64,000 bases of DNA from Annona cherimola (GCA_030490835.1 CM059971.1:125644564-125708563), one strand, 5' to 3'; counted from the stretch's first letter, positions 35,171 to 46,994 are shown. Made by a program: numbers and translations. The notes: generated from the letters alone by a model not told the origin.

Positions 35171-35675
35171 ACATTGGGAAGTAAGCTTCTCATTCTCTCC
35201 TCCCCACTCTCCAAACTAGGGAGGTCATGTCACCCCTTATGTGAATCCAGTTAGCCACAATTGGTGCCTTTCTGTGTTTTGAGGAGAGTACATTTTGGGC
35301 AAGGTAGGTGACATCTGGTAATCAACACTTGATAACATCTTTCCCTCGCATGTTATGCAAAAAATATTTAATATTTTAATTATTTAACAATTCTATTTTT
35401 TCATGACCACTTGGATGCTCAAGTTGCTGAGATGAGTGAATATAAGAGGGCTTGGAGGTCTAAGTTTCAAAGTTAAGTAGCGACAATGATCTCATTACCC
35501 CTCTCTTGGAAAACACCTCCGTCAGATACATAGTCATCCAAAGTAGGTGGCCTAATAAAAAATAACTTTATTTTTATCAACTTTATTTTGATGTTCTGAT
35601 CATTATTTTTACACCACTTTATTTATTTCAACTTTACAATTGAGATACCCACTTTACCAATCGTCACCTAATTCC

Positions 35676-36100
35676 ATGGCATCCTCATTTCACTCGCTTG
35701 TGTTCCTTCTCCTCCTCCTTTTATCAATGGCATACTTTATTTATTCGTTTTTTGCCAACGACCTCTAGCATTGGCAGATCTAATACTTTTGGGAGGGAAA
35801 CTACCCTCATTGATCAACTCTCAATCAGGATAAAGAAGGTGCAAGATGAGGAATGGAACACAGAGGTCTAATCGTTGGGTGCTTTTGCGCCGAATAATAA
35901 AACAAGTACCAAGCCAAGGAGGTGCTCCTATTTCGCCACATCTTCGAAGCAGAGTAGCAAGTGGTGGCAGAGAGATATACTAGCTACTTGAAGACTAAGG
36001 TGGAGGCGCCATGAAAAAGTACGACACTGTCGTTTGGGTCAAGGAGTGGCTGCATTTATGGGAAATGCAATTGTTCTAGCCTGCCGCCAGCTATGAGGTA
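35676..36100 (+). pseudogene. Phytocystatin pseudogene
   Basis: A decayed copy of the cystatin at 40062-40544. Similarity starts at ATGGCATCCTCATTTCACTC, passes through the insertion-like segment near 35773-35820, the degraded domain, and GAAAAAGTACGACACTG..GTTTGGGTCAAGGAGTGGCTGC, and runs past the stop into the 3' flank to about 36215 (TTAGATAATTTCATTAATG). An early in-frame TAA falls at the VQLLG region, and a deletion shifts frame at the VDEYN region. The QLVAG inhibitory loop region is not preserved, and a TAG interrupts the LFQPA end. Non-functional as a cystatin. Confidence 0.8.
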
Positions 36101-36245
36101 GACGGCAGTGGGCTGATCTATCATAATTTTTGAATTGATGTTATCAATGGTTAGATAATTTCATTAATGAGTGTGTATAATTAGGATTTTCTCATTACTG
36201 AGTATTCGTTCCAAAGGATCTAGGAGCATGAACGAGTTGTGTATG

Positions 36246-36995
36246 TGTTAGGACCTAAGCCCTTTGCCTCACTTTATTGTAACTCAGTTGGTGAGAGAAG
36301 TAGTTCTAGAAACCAACAAATACCAACGTCTGGAGTTCAAATGATGCCAACAGCAGTGGAAGCTATGATCTTGATACTTTGGCTGGGCCTTAGGACAATA
36401 CCTTGGGGCTAATATGAGCTGGTAACTTGGACCCAGTTCGAAGAAGCTAACCTGGATGAGGCCAGAGTGGGCTGCTAGAGTGAGGCAACGAGCTGGGTCC
36501 TAACAAAAAGGTACATTCAATTAGTGAGAGGGGTTGTTATAGAAACCAACAAATACAAAGGTTTGGTGTTCAAGTGATATCAACTATAATGGGGGCTATG
36601 ATCTTGATATTTAGGTTGGGCTTTGGAATAATACTTTGGAGCCAGCATGGGCTGGTAACTTGGACCGAGCTCGGAGGGGCCAACTTAGAGGGGTCGGCCC
36701 GGATGAGGCCAGAGCGGAGCACTAGAGTGAGACAATGAGCCCATGTCCTAACAAAAAGGTGCTTTTTCTAGAGACGTCATTCTAGAAACCAACAAATACC
36801 AAGGTCCAGGATTCAACTGATAACAACTATAGTGGGTCTATGATCTTGATACTTGGGCTTAGCCTTGAGACATTACTTTCGGACCGGTATGGGCTGATAA
36901 CTTGGACCCAGTTCAAAAGGGCCTACCTAGAAGGGCCGACCTGAATGAGGCCAGAGTGAGGCACTAGAGTGAGTCAACGGGCTTAGGTCCTAACA
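36246..36995. mobile_element. 750-bp element with 17-bp perfect inverted ends and three internal tandem repeats
   Basis: The ends TGTTAGGACCTAAGCCC (36246-36262) and GGGCTTAGGTCCTAACA (36979-36995) are exact inverse complements. Inside are three direct repeats of about 240 bp (near 36250-36510, 36511-36755, 36756-36995), each with GAAACCAACAAATAC, CTATGATCTTGATA, GGCTGATAAC/GGCTGGTAAC-type text, and a terminal TCCTAACA. No ORF and no clear target duplication. It could be a non-autonomous DNA transposon or a TG...CA solo LTR. Confidence 0.6.
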
Positions 36996-37939
36996 ATATA
37001 CCCCAATACAATTTTTTGAATTCACATAAGACACAAGCTCTGACCCATACTTTACCCACGCTTCGGGAGATAAATTTCACGAATTATTATCAAAACAAGG
37101 ATAAAATCATAAAAAATGGGTAAAAGAACAGTAATGTGGATGGGTGTCGTTCCTACCCATCACATGCTTACATGAGGCAAGAAACTTATATTTTTAAAAA
37201 ATAAATGCTCTATTTTTAAATTATGTAGGCTATATTAGTGGCTCAACAATGAAATTTTTAATGGCTAGTCTATCAATACATTCACATAGTTTGACAATAA
37301 TTGCAAATAACTTCATATAATTTGATTGTAATAGCAAAACAATAATACCGTTGAGGCGCTGTTACTACATCGTCACCGTGTGGGTATATTTGCCAAGATT
37401 TTCAAAACACGGAGATGTATTTGCAATTTTAGAAATTAAGTGAGTATAATATACCCACTTGATTTGCACACTTTTGCAAATATATTTAGGTCATGACGGT
37501 ATAGTGACAACATATAGTCAAACTATGTGAGTATATGCATAAATTATTCTTTTTTATATTTTTTAAACATATGTATATGCTTTTATGAATTAATATTGAA
37601 GCAAGTATTTCAATTTCTCATAATGGAAGGGGAGATCTTTTTTTATTAAAAAACTAGAATATGCAATGAAGAAAAAAAATTCAAAAATAAACATAAGATA
37701 ATAGAGGATGATAACTAAATAAATAAAGAAAGGTAAGACAAACTTCTGAATAAAAAGATAAAAATAAATATACATCGAACTTTCTTTTACAAGTGGGGTT
37801 TTGCAATGGCACAAGGTTACATGATATGGTGACAATAGCTACACCCAGGCACAGATGAACCAGCTCTATGATTTGAATCTTGTGACAAAATGTCTATGAA
37901 CACCATGTCATAATAAAAAAGAGAAATAACTTTGTTGGT

Positions 37940-38310
37940 GCTAACTAAATAATGACTTACTTAACTCACATAAAAAATTATTATTTTTATTTTTTCTCTA
38001 TAAACTTGTTAATATGAATGCATTTAACATATAAATTAAGTTTTTACTTTTTCAAATATATATAAATATTTTTTAAGATTTTTAAACGTAAGAGTATTGT
38101 AGCCATTTTCAATGTTTTAGCCCTTTTCAATTGTTGAAAATGGTTAAAATACTTCTATGTTTAAATATTTTTAAAAATATTTTGCACATATTTAAAAATG
38201 ATAAAACTTTATTAATATATTAAGTACATTAACATAAATAAGTGTACAAAGAAAAATAATTAATTGTTTTAGGTGAACTAAGTAAACCATTACTTAGCCC
38301 TATTTAAGGA
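37940..38310. repeat. Palindromic MITE
   Basis: The left end GACTTACTTAACTCACATAAAA is complementary to the right end TTTTAGGTGAACTAAGTAAAC. Inner arms pair around TTGAAAATGGTTAAAATAC and GTATTGTAGCCATTTTCAA. Confidence 0.62.
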
Positions 38311-38324
38311 GATTATTTTAAATG

Positions 38325-38615
38325 GTCTGTTTGGCAATGTTAAAAAAAATGTCAAGCTAAATTTTTTCAATATAAAACTTTGCACTACTCATAATCATTT
38401 TATTTTTTTAATTATCTATTCACATTTTCCTGTATAATTACTCTATTTTCAATCATTTATACACAATTACACATACAACAAACTCATCTATTTTAATTTA
38501 ATTTTATTTACTTATCATCATTATCTATATTATATCACATCATTTTCTTTAATTTAATAACTTTTATATCAAAAATTTATAATATAAAAATATTATCACT
38601 TCCCTAACACACCCG
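38325..38615. repeat. MITE, GGGNRTGTTTG family
   Basis: About 290 bp, from TGGTCTGTTTGGCAATG to CCTAACACACCC. Internal TCACATCATTTTC and ACACATACAACAAACTC motifs are shared with the other copies. Confidence 0.6.
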
Positions 38616-40061
38616 AATTATTATTATATGTTTTTAAAACGCGGTGCAGAACCGCACGTGAAGATACAGCGCGCCGCCCATCATCACTCCTTGCGATTGC
38701 GATTTTCGTCCCTGCAACCCAAAGAATCATGTCCGCTCGTCAACCGGTTAAAAAAATAAAATTTCTGTTTTTTTTAAACCAACAAACTCCTCGGGACCAA
38801 CTTATCACGACAGTAACCAATACTCTAATCTGGATAACTAAGTCCCACTTTCAAGAAATCCAAACTGTCCATCTTCTACACATTTTACGCATTTTCAATT
38901 CAAAACATTCAATATCTATGCTCTGAGCAAACTTTTTCTCTGTCATTCCATTCACCATTTTTATGCATATCGGATGAACAGATGCTGCAGGACTGTAGGC
39001 ATCAAATATGTGTCCAGTCTCTGAAATAGTGTGCATTCTATGGTTAGGAAGTGGGGCACATGATCCATCCTCTTGACCGGAGTCTTTTTTGACAAGGTAA
39101 AATTAACATTTTAAACCCCATATAGGGATGAATTAGATATTTTGATCTGGATTTAAAAATATGGTCGAAGTTGGTTAACCATTTCCCAACCCACCCAGAT
39201 GTATTCATTTATTAAGAATAATAAGTTTATATTTAAATTTTATTATTATTTTATTTTAAAATTTTTGCATTTTTTGTAATTAACTATATTAACGGTATGA
39301 GAATCAATTTATCAAAAAATAACATAAGAATCAATAAGAAAAATTTATATGTATATGCAACTCTTATACATAATTATATATTAACTATTTGTATTAAATA
39401 CACACTGTATTTACTTATGTTTTGTTTTCGTAATTATATATATTTTATATCAATTGGTAAAATATTTAAGTATAGAATATTTAAATTTAACATATATGTA
39501 TATTTATATTTTATATGTATATAATTTTTTAAAATTATCTTATTTATCTTGTATTTTTTATTTGATTCGTTGTCTCGAACCGGATCCAATATTAACCTAG
39601 AGTTTATCTCGGGACATATTGAAAAAAAGTGAAGTTCAAATTAACCTTTTTATGACCCAGTATAAAAATAGACTTAAATAGAATTTTTAAAACAACGAGT
39701 GGTTATCCGATACAAGCAGCCATGATTCCCGCTCCAACAGCATTGCAAGACTGCCAGCTAAACCATATCACCGGTCCATCTACTATGTATATCCCATTGC
39801 ATCAATACTACGTAAAACCCAACTTTCCGACAATACAATCTCCTAATCTCGATTAATTTGGATTTTTATGCTTTGTTTATGTATTAGAAAGAAATATCGA
39901 TGGTGTTGATTTTAATATCAAGATTGAAAATTCATAGCCGACGCATGGTGGAATCTGTACAGCCGATTGGATAGGAGCCATATCAATCAATAAATGCCGC
40001 GGTCTCGCGGTGTTTTGGGTGAAACCACGTTTCTCACACAGGCAACTGAATAACTAACTCC

Positions 40062-40544
40062 ATGGCTTCCTCATCTCTCTCTCTCGCTTTCCTTCTCCTC
40101 GTTTCGGGTTTGTCGTCTTCTTCCGGCGTCGTTGAAAGCTCCTCCATCGGCATCTCCCCCACCGCCATTCCGCTGTCGGCGAGGAAGATGGGGCTCCCCG
40201 GGCGGAGTGGCGGATCCAGTACTTTCAGGGGCGCAACTGCCCCCAGCACCCCCACTGATCCGCCCCTAGGCGGGCGGCAAAAGGTTCGGCACGTGGAATC
40301 GAACATGGAGGTCCAATTGCTGGGGCGCTTCTGCGTCGACGAATACAACAAGAAGCAGGCCGAGGGGGCGCTCCGATTCCGCCTCGTCTTCGAGGCAGAG
40401 CAGCAGCTTGTGGCGGGGATGATGTACTACCTGAAGATCGAGGCGGAGGCACGCGGCGTGAAAAAGTACGAAGCCATCGTCTGGGTCGCGAAATGGCTGC
40501 ATTCCAAGAAAATGCTGTTGTTCCAGCCGGCCGCCGGCCTCTGA
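40062..40544 (+). CDS. Phytocystatin (cysteine protease inhibitor), single exon
   Basis: A 160-residue protein. Residues 1-25 or so form a secretory signal peptide (hydrophobic LSLAFLLLVSGL). Residues 87-96, LGRFCVDEYN, are a variant of the plant-specific cystatin helix signature; Q115-G119 is the QxVxG inhibitory loop (QLVAG); the second hairpin tryptophan is W141 or W145; and a double Gly before the domain (residues 70-71) matches the N-terminal trunk. Phytocystatins inhibit papain-type proteases in development and defence. Residues about 48-71 are an extra Ser/Thr/Pro/Gly-rich linker encoded by a small palindromic DNA insertion (see findings). The GC-rich gene contrasts with its AT-rich surroundings. 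A damaged relative lies about 4.4 kb to the left. Confidence 0.85.
   Translation: MASSSLSLAFLLLVSGLSSSSGVVESSSIGISPTAIPLSARKMGLPGRSGGSSTFRGATAPSTPTDPPLGGRQKVRHVESNMEVQLLGRFCVDEYNKKQAEGALRFRLVFEAEQQLVAGMMYYLKIEAEARGVKKYEAIVWVAKWLHSKKMLLFQPAAGL
40206..40267. repeat. Small palindrome inside the cystatin coding region
   Basis: AGTGGCGGATCCAGT at 40206-40220 pairs with ACTGATCCGCCCCT at 40254-40267 (inverse AGGGGCGGATCAGT). The middle GGGGCGCAACTGCCCC is itself palindromic. The reading frame stays open across it. Confidence 0.75.
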
Positions 40545-40974
40545 GCCAGGTGGCAGAGGGGTGCGGTCTGTCGGAATGTTGGGGTTGATGTTATTAACGG
40601 TTAGATAATCGTTCATGAGTATGCAGTGCACGTACGGATAGGATTTTCTTGTGACTGAGTTTTCTTAATAAAGAGTTCTGATTCATAATAATTCAACCGT
40701 CCAAGAGTTATTTGGTCCATAGAAATTGTAGATGCAATGAATCCCTCATACACGCACGTATATTGAGATGAGATATAGTGGCAGTGCACTGTCCGTTAAT
40801 GCTGCCTGCAGCCTGACGGATTGCTAGGATCTTCTGGAGGCTTTCTAATCCTAGCCGGATCGAATTCTTGCTAGACTATCACGCGCACTTGACTTTGATC
40901 TGGTCGTCGTTTTTTGTACCCGCAAGCCATGGCCTCGAGCTGGTCATTCAGATCAGTATGGAATGTCCTTGATT

Positions 40975-41715
40975 CTGGCTGGTCTAAAAATATTTTTTAA
41001 TTTTTTTGTAAAATTATTAATTTAGATATATATTTATTTTGAATTTTCAAATTCAAAGATGTTTTATTTATTTAAAAGAGTTAATTTTAAATATACCTAC
41101 TATATCTGTCCTTAATTACAAATATACCCACTAAATTTGAAAACTTTCACACATATCCACTAAGTATGAGTTAAATTTCAAATATAACCGATTATAATAG
41201 TTATAAACGTTTAATAATTTTAAAATCCCAAAATATCCTGAATTAATCTAACATTTATTATGATTTGCGCAATATACAGATCGTTAAACCTCATTCTATC
41301 TAGCTTTTCTATCGCATTAAATGTGTTTTTATTATATTATTTTATATTATAGTTGAATAACTATTATTATTAAATAATAAAGACATTTTAGACATTTCAT
41401 ATGATGGATAATAACGCTTTTTTATTGTGCCTAATGGAACGGGTATAATTGAAATTTTACTCATAATTAGTGGGTATATGTGAAAGTTTTCAAACTTAGT
41501 ATGTATATTTGTAATTAAGGATAAATTTAGTGGGTATATTTGAAATTATCCCTATTTAAAATAGTTGAAACATGACTAAAATATTCTTATATTTAAAAAA
41601 TCAAAATAAATATATAGATTTTTTCAAAAATAGTAAAACATAGTTTATAGATTAAATATATTTAGATTAATAATTTTATAAAAAATTTAAAAACAAAGAA
41701 TTTGTTTTTTGAACC
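40975..41715. repeat. Palindromic MITE split by a second MITE
   Basis: The left arm 40985-41068 and right arm 41562-41715 are inverse complements (TTGTAAAATTATTAATTTAGAT against ATTTAGATTAATAATTTTAT). The host element is interrupted between them by the 41078-41552 element. Confidence 0.65.
41078..41552. mobile_element. MULE-type MITE nested in a palindromic MITE, 9-bp target duplication
   Basis: 475 bp, flanked by identical TATTTAAAA at 41069-41077 and 41553-41561. The ends match as inverted repeats: GAGTTAATTTTAAATATACC against inverse GGGATAATTTCAAATATACC. Similarity continues for roughly 100 bp per arm (AATTACAAATATACCCACTA and AAACTTTCACATATACCCAC). No coding. A 9-bp duplication with long inverted repeats fits the Mutator superfamily. 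Confidence 0.82.
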
Positions 41716-41935
41716 GATCCTGTCATTTCAAAGCAGTCTAAAATGATTATTGGTTATGACCCATGTTGTAAAAATATTGATTTAGAATTGATTAATTAAC
41801 ATGTACCACGCTGCATGATATGATACATGCTTCAATCTCAGTGGATAAGGTTCAAGATAAGCTAACTGCTACTGACAGGTTTCTTTTTCTTTGAATTTCC
41901 AGTTCTCGAAGATTGATTAATGCGCAGCGGGATCT

Positions 41936-42186
41936 TTTTTTTTTTTTTGATTGGAATACATTTTACATACATCTCAATACATATTACACTGAAGGTCTGA
42001 GACATTCTTACAAATCCGGAGACACAGCTCCACCAAATAATCAGGAAGACACAGCTTCCAACAACTAAACGGGAGACCCAAGCTCCCACGAATAATTTTT
42101 GGCCGAAATCACGTTCGAACCCATGACCAGCGCTGCACGGAGTCTTATAACACAGGCGCTGACCAACCGAGCACGGCTCTGTTGGT
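41936..42186 (-). mobile_element. Full-length tRNA-derived SINE with 16-bp target duplication
   Basis: Direct repeats ATGCGCAGCGGGATCT at 41920-41935 and 42187-42202 enclose it. Read on the minus strand it starts ACCAACAGAGCCGTGCTCGG, has an A-box region TTGGTCAGCGCCTG and B-box GGTTCGAACGT, then a body with repeated AGCTGTGTCTCC/AGCTGTGTCTTCC motifs, and ends in a poly(A) tract. Confidence 0.88.
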
Positions 42187-42244
42187 ATGCGCAGCGGGAT
42201 CTTAAAGGTGAAGATGTTCAAAAATATACTCCGCGTTTCTGACA

Positions 42245-42500
42245 ATAAGAAAAACTTTCGATCTAAAATTTTTTATTATATATAATTGTCGTATTTTTTA
42301 ATTATTCATTCATATTTTCATATACAAAATATTGTAGTTTTCAATTATTTATATATAATTACATATATAATTAACATATATATTTTAATTTTATTCTTTT
42401 TATTTATTATCATTGTCTCTATCGCATAACATTACGTCATATCACATCATTTTACATTAATTTAATAACTTTTACACATCCTTAAATTGATAGAAATCAT
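42245..42500. repeat. MITE, GGGNRTGTTTG family, partial
   Basis: TTTCGATCTAAAATTTTTTA, CATATACAAAATATTG and TATCACATCATTTTACATTAA motifs. It lies directly beside the SINE's right flank. Confidence 0.5.
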
Positions 42501-43734
42501 GTGATATGATATAAGTAACGAGAGGGGTGAAAATCGAGATGTAGTAGGTCGAGACAAGTAAAGCGTTGTCTAACCCTAATCCTATATTTTAAAAATCTTA
42601 TTTGACTTTTTTTTATACCAGGTCGAAACAAGGTTAGTCCAACCCTTATTTTTCTTTAATAGATGTCAGGATAAAATTCGAGTTAATTTCGGATCGATGT
42701 CGAGACAACAGAGCGGGTTGAAAACACGAGTCAAAATATTATAGCTGTAAGAATTTATGTGCTTATTAATATAGAATCACATATATATATATTAAATTTA
42801 ATAATTGAATGCTTAAATATTTTACTATTAGCAAAAAGTAAAACCTAATTGATATAACAAAGTTAGTAAAACGAACCTTTTTTATGCTAAATTTGAAGTG
42901 AGCAAAAGTGCATGAGAAATAAGGTACGGAGAACTTAGCAATCACAGCCAGCTTCGATGCTAAATTTGGAAAACGAAAATGCTGAGAAAGATACCTTTAA
43001 GACTAACATCTAAATGATTAGCGATAGTGAACCTCCGAGCTTTGTGTTTACGGCAAGACACTTCTTTCCACGAATGTTCCTAAGAATGTCGAGGAGATCT
43101 CTCAACGCAATAAAAAAACTGTCAAAAAAAAAAAAATTTACTTCATCTATCATTCACGCAAATGTAGGCCCATTCAACCTCAAGAGAATAGCTGCTCAAA
43201 GAAGAACAAGCAGGCAGCAAGATCCAGAAACAGAGCACCTGCAGCTCATCAAATAAGAGCATGTGCCTACCGGAGCTGAAGTAGAGCACTTGGTAGTGGA
43301 AGAAGAGGAAAATGACTGCTCTCGAAGAAGAAGACTGGAAGGTAGGCAGGTAGCAGTATCTAGAAAGGTGAAAGGGCGCAGCGGTGAATTGCAATGCAGC
43401 AATAAATGACTGCTATGGGCTCCGGTGGATGGCAGAATGCCAGCAGCGGCAATCCATGACGGAAATGGCTGCTCTGGTGGAAGGTAAAACAACAGCGGCA
43501 GCAAATCGACAATGTGAAGGGGGCAGGCGGGCGACGAATCGTGGAGAAGCTTAGGTTGGGGTTTCGTTTTAATGTGTTTTATGTTAGGGGCTCCACGCGG
43601 CTCCGGTCAGACCGGGATGGTATAGCCCCGCCCCCTCCGGCAAAATAAGATTTTTCCTTGTCTTTTGACCCGACCTGCCCCGACAGACCTTATGCCGAAT
43701 GCCGACCTTGTGCAAAAGCGGGCCGCGTAATAAT

Positions 43735-43975
43735 GAACAGTAAAAAAAATAAATTTAAAATTGATAAGTTAATTATATAGATAATTATATAAAAATAATT
43801 AAAAAGTATAGTAGTTTATATAGATAGCTGCATATAAATAATTTAAAAATAGAATAGTTGTATATGAAAAATTATAAATAAATAATTTTAAAATACGATA
43901 ATTATAAATACTGAAAAGTTTTAAATTAAAAAGATTAAACCGAAACGTTTTTGTTAAAAACAAACTTGTGCATAG
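43735..43975. repeat. MITE, GGGNRTGTTTG family, partial
   Basis: Contains TAATTATATAGATAATTATA, TAAAAAGTATAGTAGTT and the terminal region AAACCGAAACGTTTTTGTT. The termini are degraded. Confidence 0.45.
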
Positions 43976-43996
43976 ACTAAATAAAAAATATAAAAT

Positions 43997-46907
43997 TGTA
44001 ATACCTTGAGTATTGAGAACTATATAAATAGATGGTAATGTATATAGTATAGCCTGGGAGGTTAAAAGATAGTAAAATTTTGATGAATCAAGAGTTAAAA
44101 TGTGAAAGATTACGTAAATTGTGATAAATTTATAATTCTAGTTGTCGATAAATGGATAAGTGAATTTTCAAAAATAGTCGGATAGAAGCTTGAAATGGAT
44201 TTACACATGTTTGTTAGATGATTTTAGATATGTGAGAACTTTTGATTTGATTGAATGATAAATGTTTGAAACTTGATCTAGTCTGTAGACTTCGAACTAT
44301 ATAAAGGTATTATTAAGAGTTGATTCATTTTGAAATGCATTTAGGCACGGGTGAGATGTCCAGTGTGCATTGAATGGATACATATGATTATGAGTAAAAT
44401 TTAAATGATAGATTTGGATGTATGAAATAAATGGGCTTAATCGTATAGTTAAGTTCAAAAGAACTGCGATAATGGCAATGATCAAGGATCATTGATAAGA
44501 GTCATGATTTGCATCAGAATGATAGTAGTCATGATTGAAATATGTTTGAGATGTTTATAAATGAATTTGGTATGATAATTTTGATAATAAATTCATTTGA
44601 GACTAATAGTAAAAATTCAATAAGTAGCAAATTCAATGGGTGAAAGTTTGGAAATGACATGGAATACGATGGTTTCTAGCATGGATGATATGCTAGATAT
44701 ATATGTGATGTGTGATAAGTGATTTTGAAAGTATTAAAGGTGATATATATGATTTGGGCTAACATGACCCGTAGAGGCAAAATGGCTAGAAAGTGAAGTT
44801 GACGGGCTAAATTTTGTATAAGATATATTTTGAACAAATAGATAATATAAATGTGATATTATGACAATAAGCGACATGTATGGATGATTAGGTTGGTTTT
44901 AAAAATGTTTTATCATGTTATAACCACTTATCATGTGAACGGGTAAAAGTTGTTAGTAAAATTGCATAGTAGAATAATCCTAGATTTTGTAGTGACAGAA
45001 TTTTAAGCTGAACTTTTCTGGATAGATAATATTTGAAGTTGGAAATCCAACACAAAAAAAAAAATCATCTCAATCATAATTGTCTAGAGAAAATTAGGGG
45101 CAAATGGTGAAACATAGCTGAAAACAGGTTATTTATGGGTACACACGGTTCAAATTGTGTCGGATACTATTTTAATCGAAAAGTTTGAATCGACCTCATT
45201 TCCATTCCATTTCTTTCCTTTCTTCTTCCTCGCTACCTTAGCCTCTACTCCCATGAAAACCCACCTAAAAGTACTTGAATCCATATAATTTTCCATCGAG
45301 GAGCTTGATGGATCAAGGAAAAAGCTTGGAGTTTTGAAGATCTTGGGTATTTTTAGGTAAAAACGAATTTGAGATAAGTAGGTTCTTTTGTTTTGAAAGA
45401 AATGATGAATTTGAGTTGCAAATCATGTATTTTGTCAATTGTTTATGAGAATTGACTTTTGTTGAACGATTTGGATGGATTTTCACTAATTAGGGCTTGT
45501 TTAGAGGTTGCATGGGTGTTCGAATTTGGGAATTTTAGTAGAAACGTATGTAATTGATGAATTGGAAGCGGTTGAAAGTGATTTTGTATGATAGTGATGT
45601 ATTGGGTGAAATCCTATGGATTTTGGATAAGTTAGGCATAATTTTCGTCTAACACTTATGATATGTTCGATGAAATGCCTAAGTGAGGCTAAATGTGTGA
45701 GAATGGTGTATAAACGGGCATGTAGAACTTTTTGAATGTAAACAACATATTATGCATGTTTAGGGCATGTGGGATAGTAAATTGTTTGAAATTGAACTTG
45801 TGGCAGGTTAAATGTTCATGAGTTTTATATTTCCGAATGGAGATTTGAACTTGGTTGCTCGAGCTTATAGATGATTTTATGTTAATTTGCATAACCCTCG
45901 TGTTAAGGGAAGAATGATTGCTTCTAGTTTAACTTGGCTTGAGACTAGGGTTGAGGAGACCGAGAGTGGACTTGTGCCTTTATATGATCGTACCTGGATA
46001 GATTCCGGAATAGTTTGATATTAGAATTTGTGGTGGATTGGCATGATTTGTGTATTTGGATGGATTCTAGGATAGTCTGGTATAGGCTTTTGTATGCCAT
46101 ATGTTGATTTGATGAATTGAGGTTAAATCCTTTAAAAATGGTTTGGAATTGATAACTATGTTTTTTTTTTTTTGCATAATTTGATAAACCAATGGGGCAT
46201 GATTTGAAATGATCATGAGGCATGATTTTAGGATGAACATGATGCATATGACATGAGTGATGGCATGAGGATAGAGTTATTCATGGTCCTTGATGGGCAT
46301 GAAGTTGGTTTGTTTCACATGCGTGCTTGTGGCACGACATGATGGTGTGTGGCCAGTGAGAGTCCAGTGTTTGCATCGCATGTGGTTTCATGACATATAA
46401 TGAATTTGATGTGGATTTGCCATTGTATTAATTGATTGCGCCTATTTATTGAGTTTGCGCAATTCATGTGTTTATTTTTAACACTTTTAGCATTACCGGT
46501 ATTGCAGGAGACTAGCTATGCAAGTTTGATCTTGAGTTAAGGCAGTTTGTGGCAAATAGAAGTTTGGATTATGGTCATTTAATGTTTGTGTACATATAAG
46601 AGATATACATATATATGTATTATATAACGATGTATATGTGAGATGTATTTGTATATTAAGATCATAAGTTAATGTATTTGGAAATTGTAAATACGTAATT
46701 TATTTGTTGCCGAAATGTGAATGATGGAAAAGATTGTAGTTTAATTGGTTTTGCTACCATATGCTTAATCGATGAATTAGTTATAGATATTTAAGGTTGC
46801 TACAGGTGGTCATTTGCTTTTGAAATTTTGACAAATCCTAAGTTGATGTTGTCAGATCTTTGGCGTATCGACCACTTGTTAGGGGCGATGGCAGGTGGGG
46901 TGTTACA
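43997..46907. mobile_element. Probable solo LTR, about 2.9 kb (Ty3/gypsy type)
   Basis: The interval runs from TGTAATACC (43997) to GGGTGTTACA (46907), the inverted TG...CA ends typical of long plant gypsy LTRs. The flanks are AAAAT and AAAAC, a 5-bp duplication with one change. Inside is leader-like text (GGAGCTTGATGGATCAAGG near 45300) of the kind seen in such LTRs. No second LTR or polyprotein adjoins it, hence solo LTR. Confidence 0.5.
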
Positions 46908-46994
46908 AAAACACAATGCATGGAGCATATATAAAAAATTTTTAAAATTAAGTGATTACGTCTCATAACCAATTGAGTTGAAGTATTTGTTATA

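Larger units (their letters stand above)
26433..35675. other. Gene-poor, repeat-rich interval
   Basis: No complete gene recognised. The first 150 bp next to 26432 should hold the HGO promoter and 5' UTR. The rest is SINE, MITE, LTR-like and LINE RNase H remnants, listed separately. I see nothing identifiable in 27240-27950, 28100-28560 or 29950-30650. Confidence 0.5.
36996..40061. other. Intergenic region before cystatin
   Basis: AT-rich with MITE copies at 37940-38310 and 38325-38615. I recognise nothing in 36996-37930 or 38640-39990. The cystatin promoter should lie in the last few hundred bases; an AATAAATGCCG near 39985 is too weak to call. Confidence 0.5.

Noticed and set aside
37340..37530. 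Loose inverted repeat around TTTGCAATTTTAGAAATTAAG
   Set aside because: The pairing is weak and patchy, and no copies were seen elsewhere in the window.
40034..40631. Three long minus-strand ORFs over the cystatin gene
   Set aside because: Antisense shadows caused by high GC; the plus strand carries signal peptide, QLVAG and the cystatin helix.
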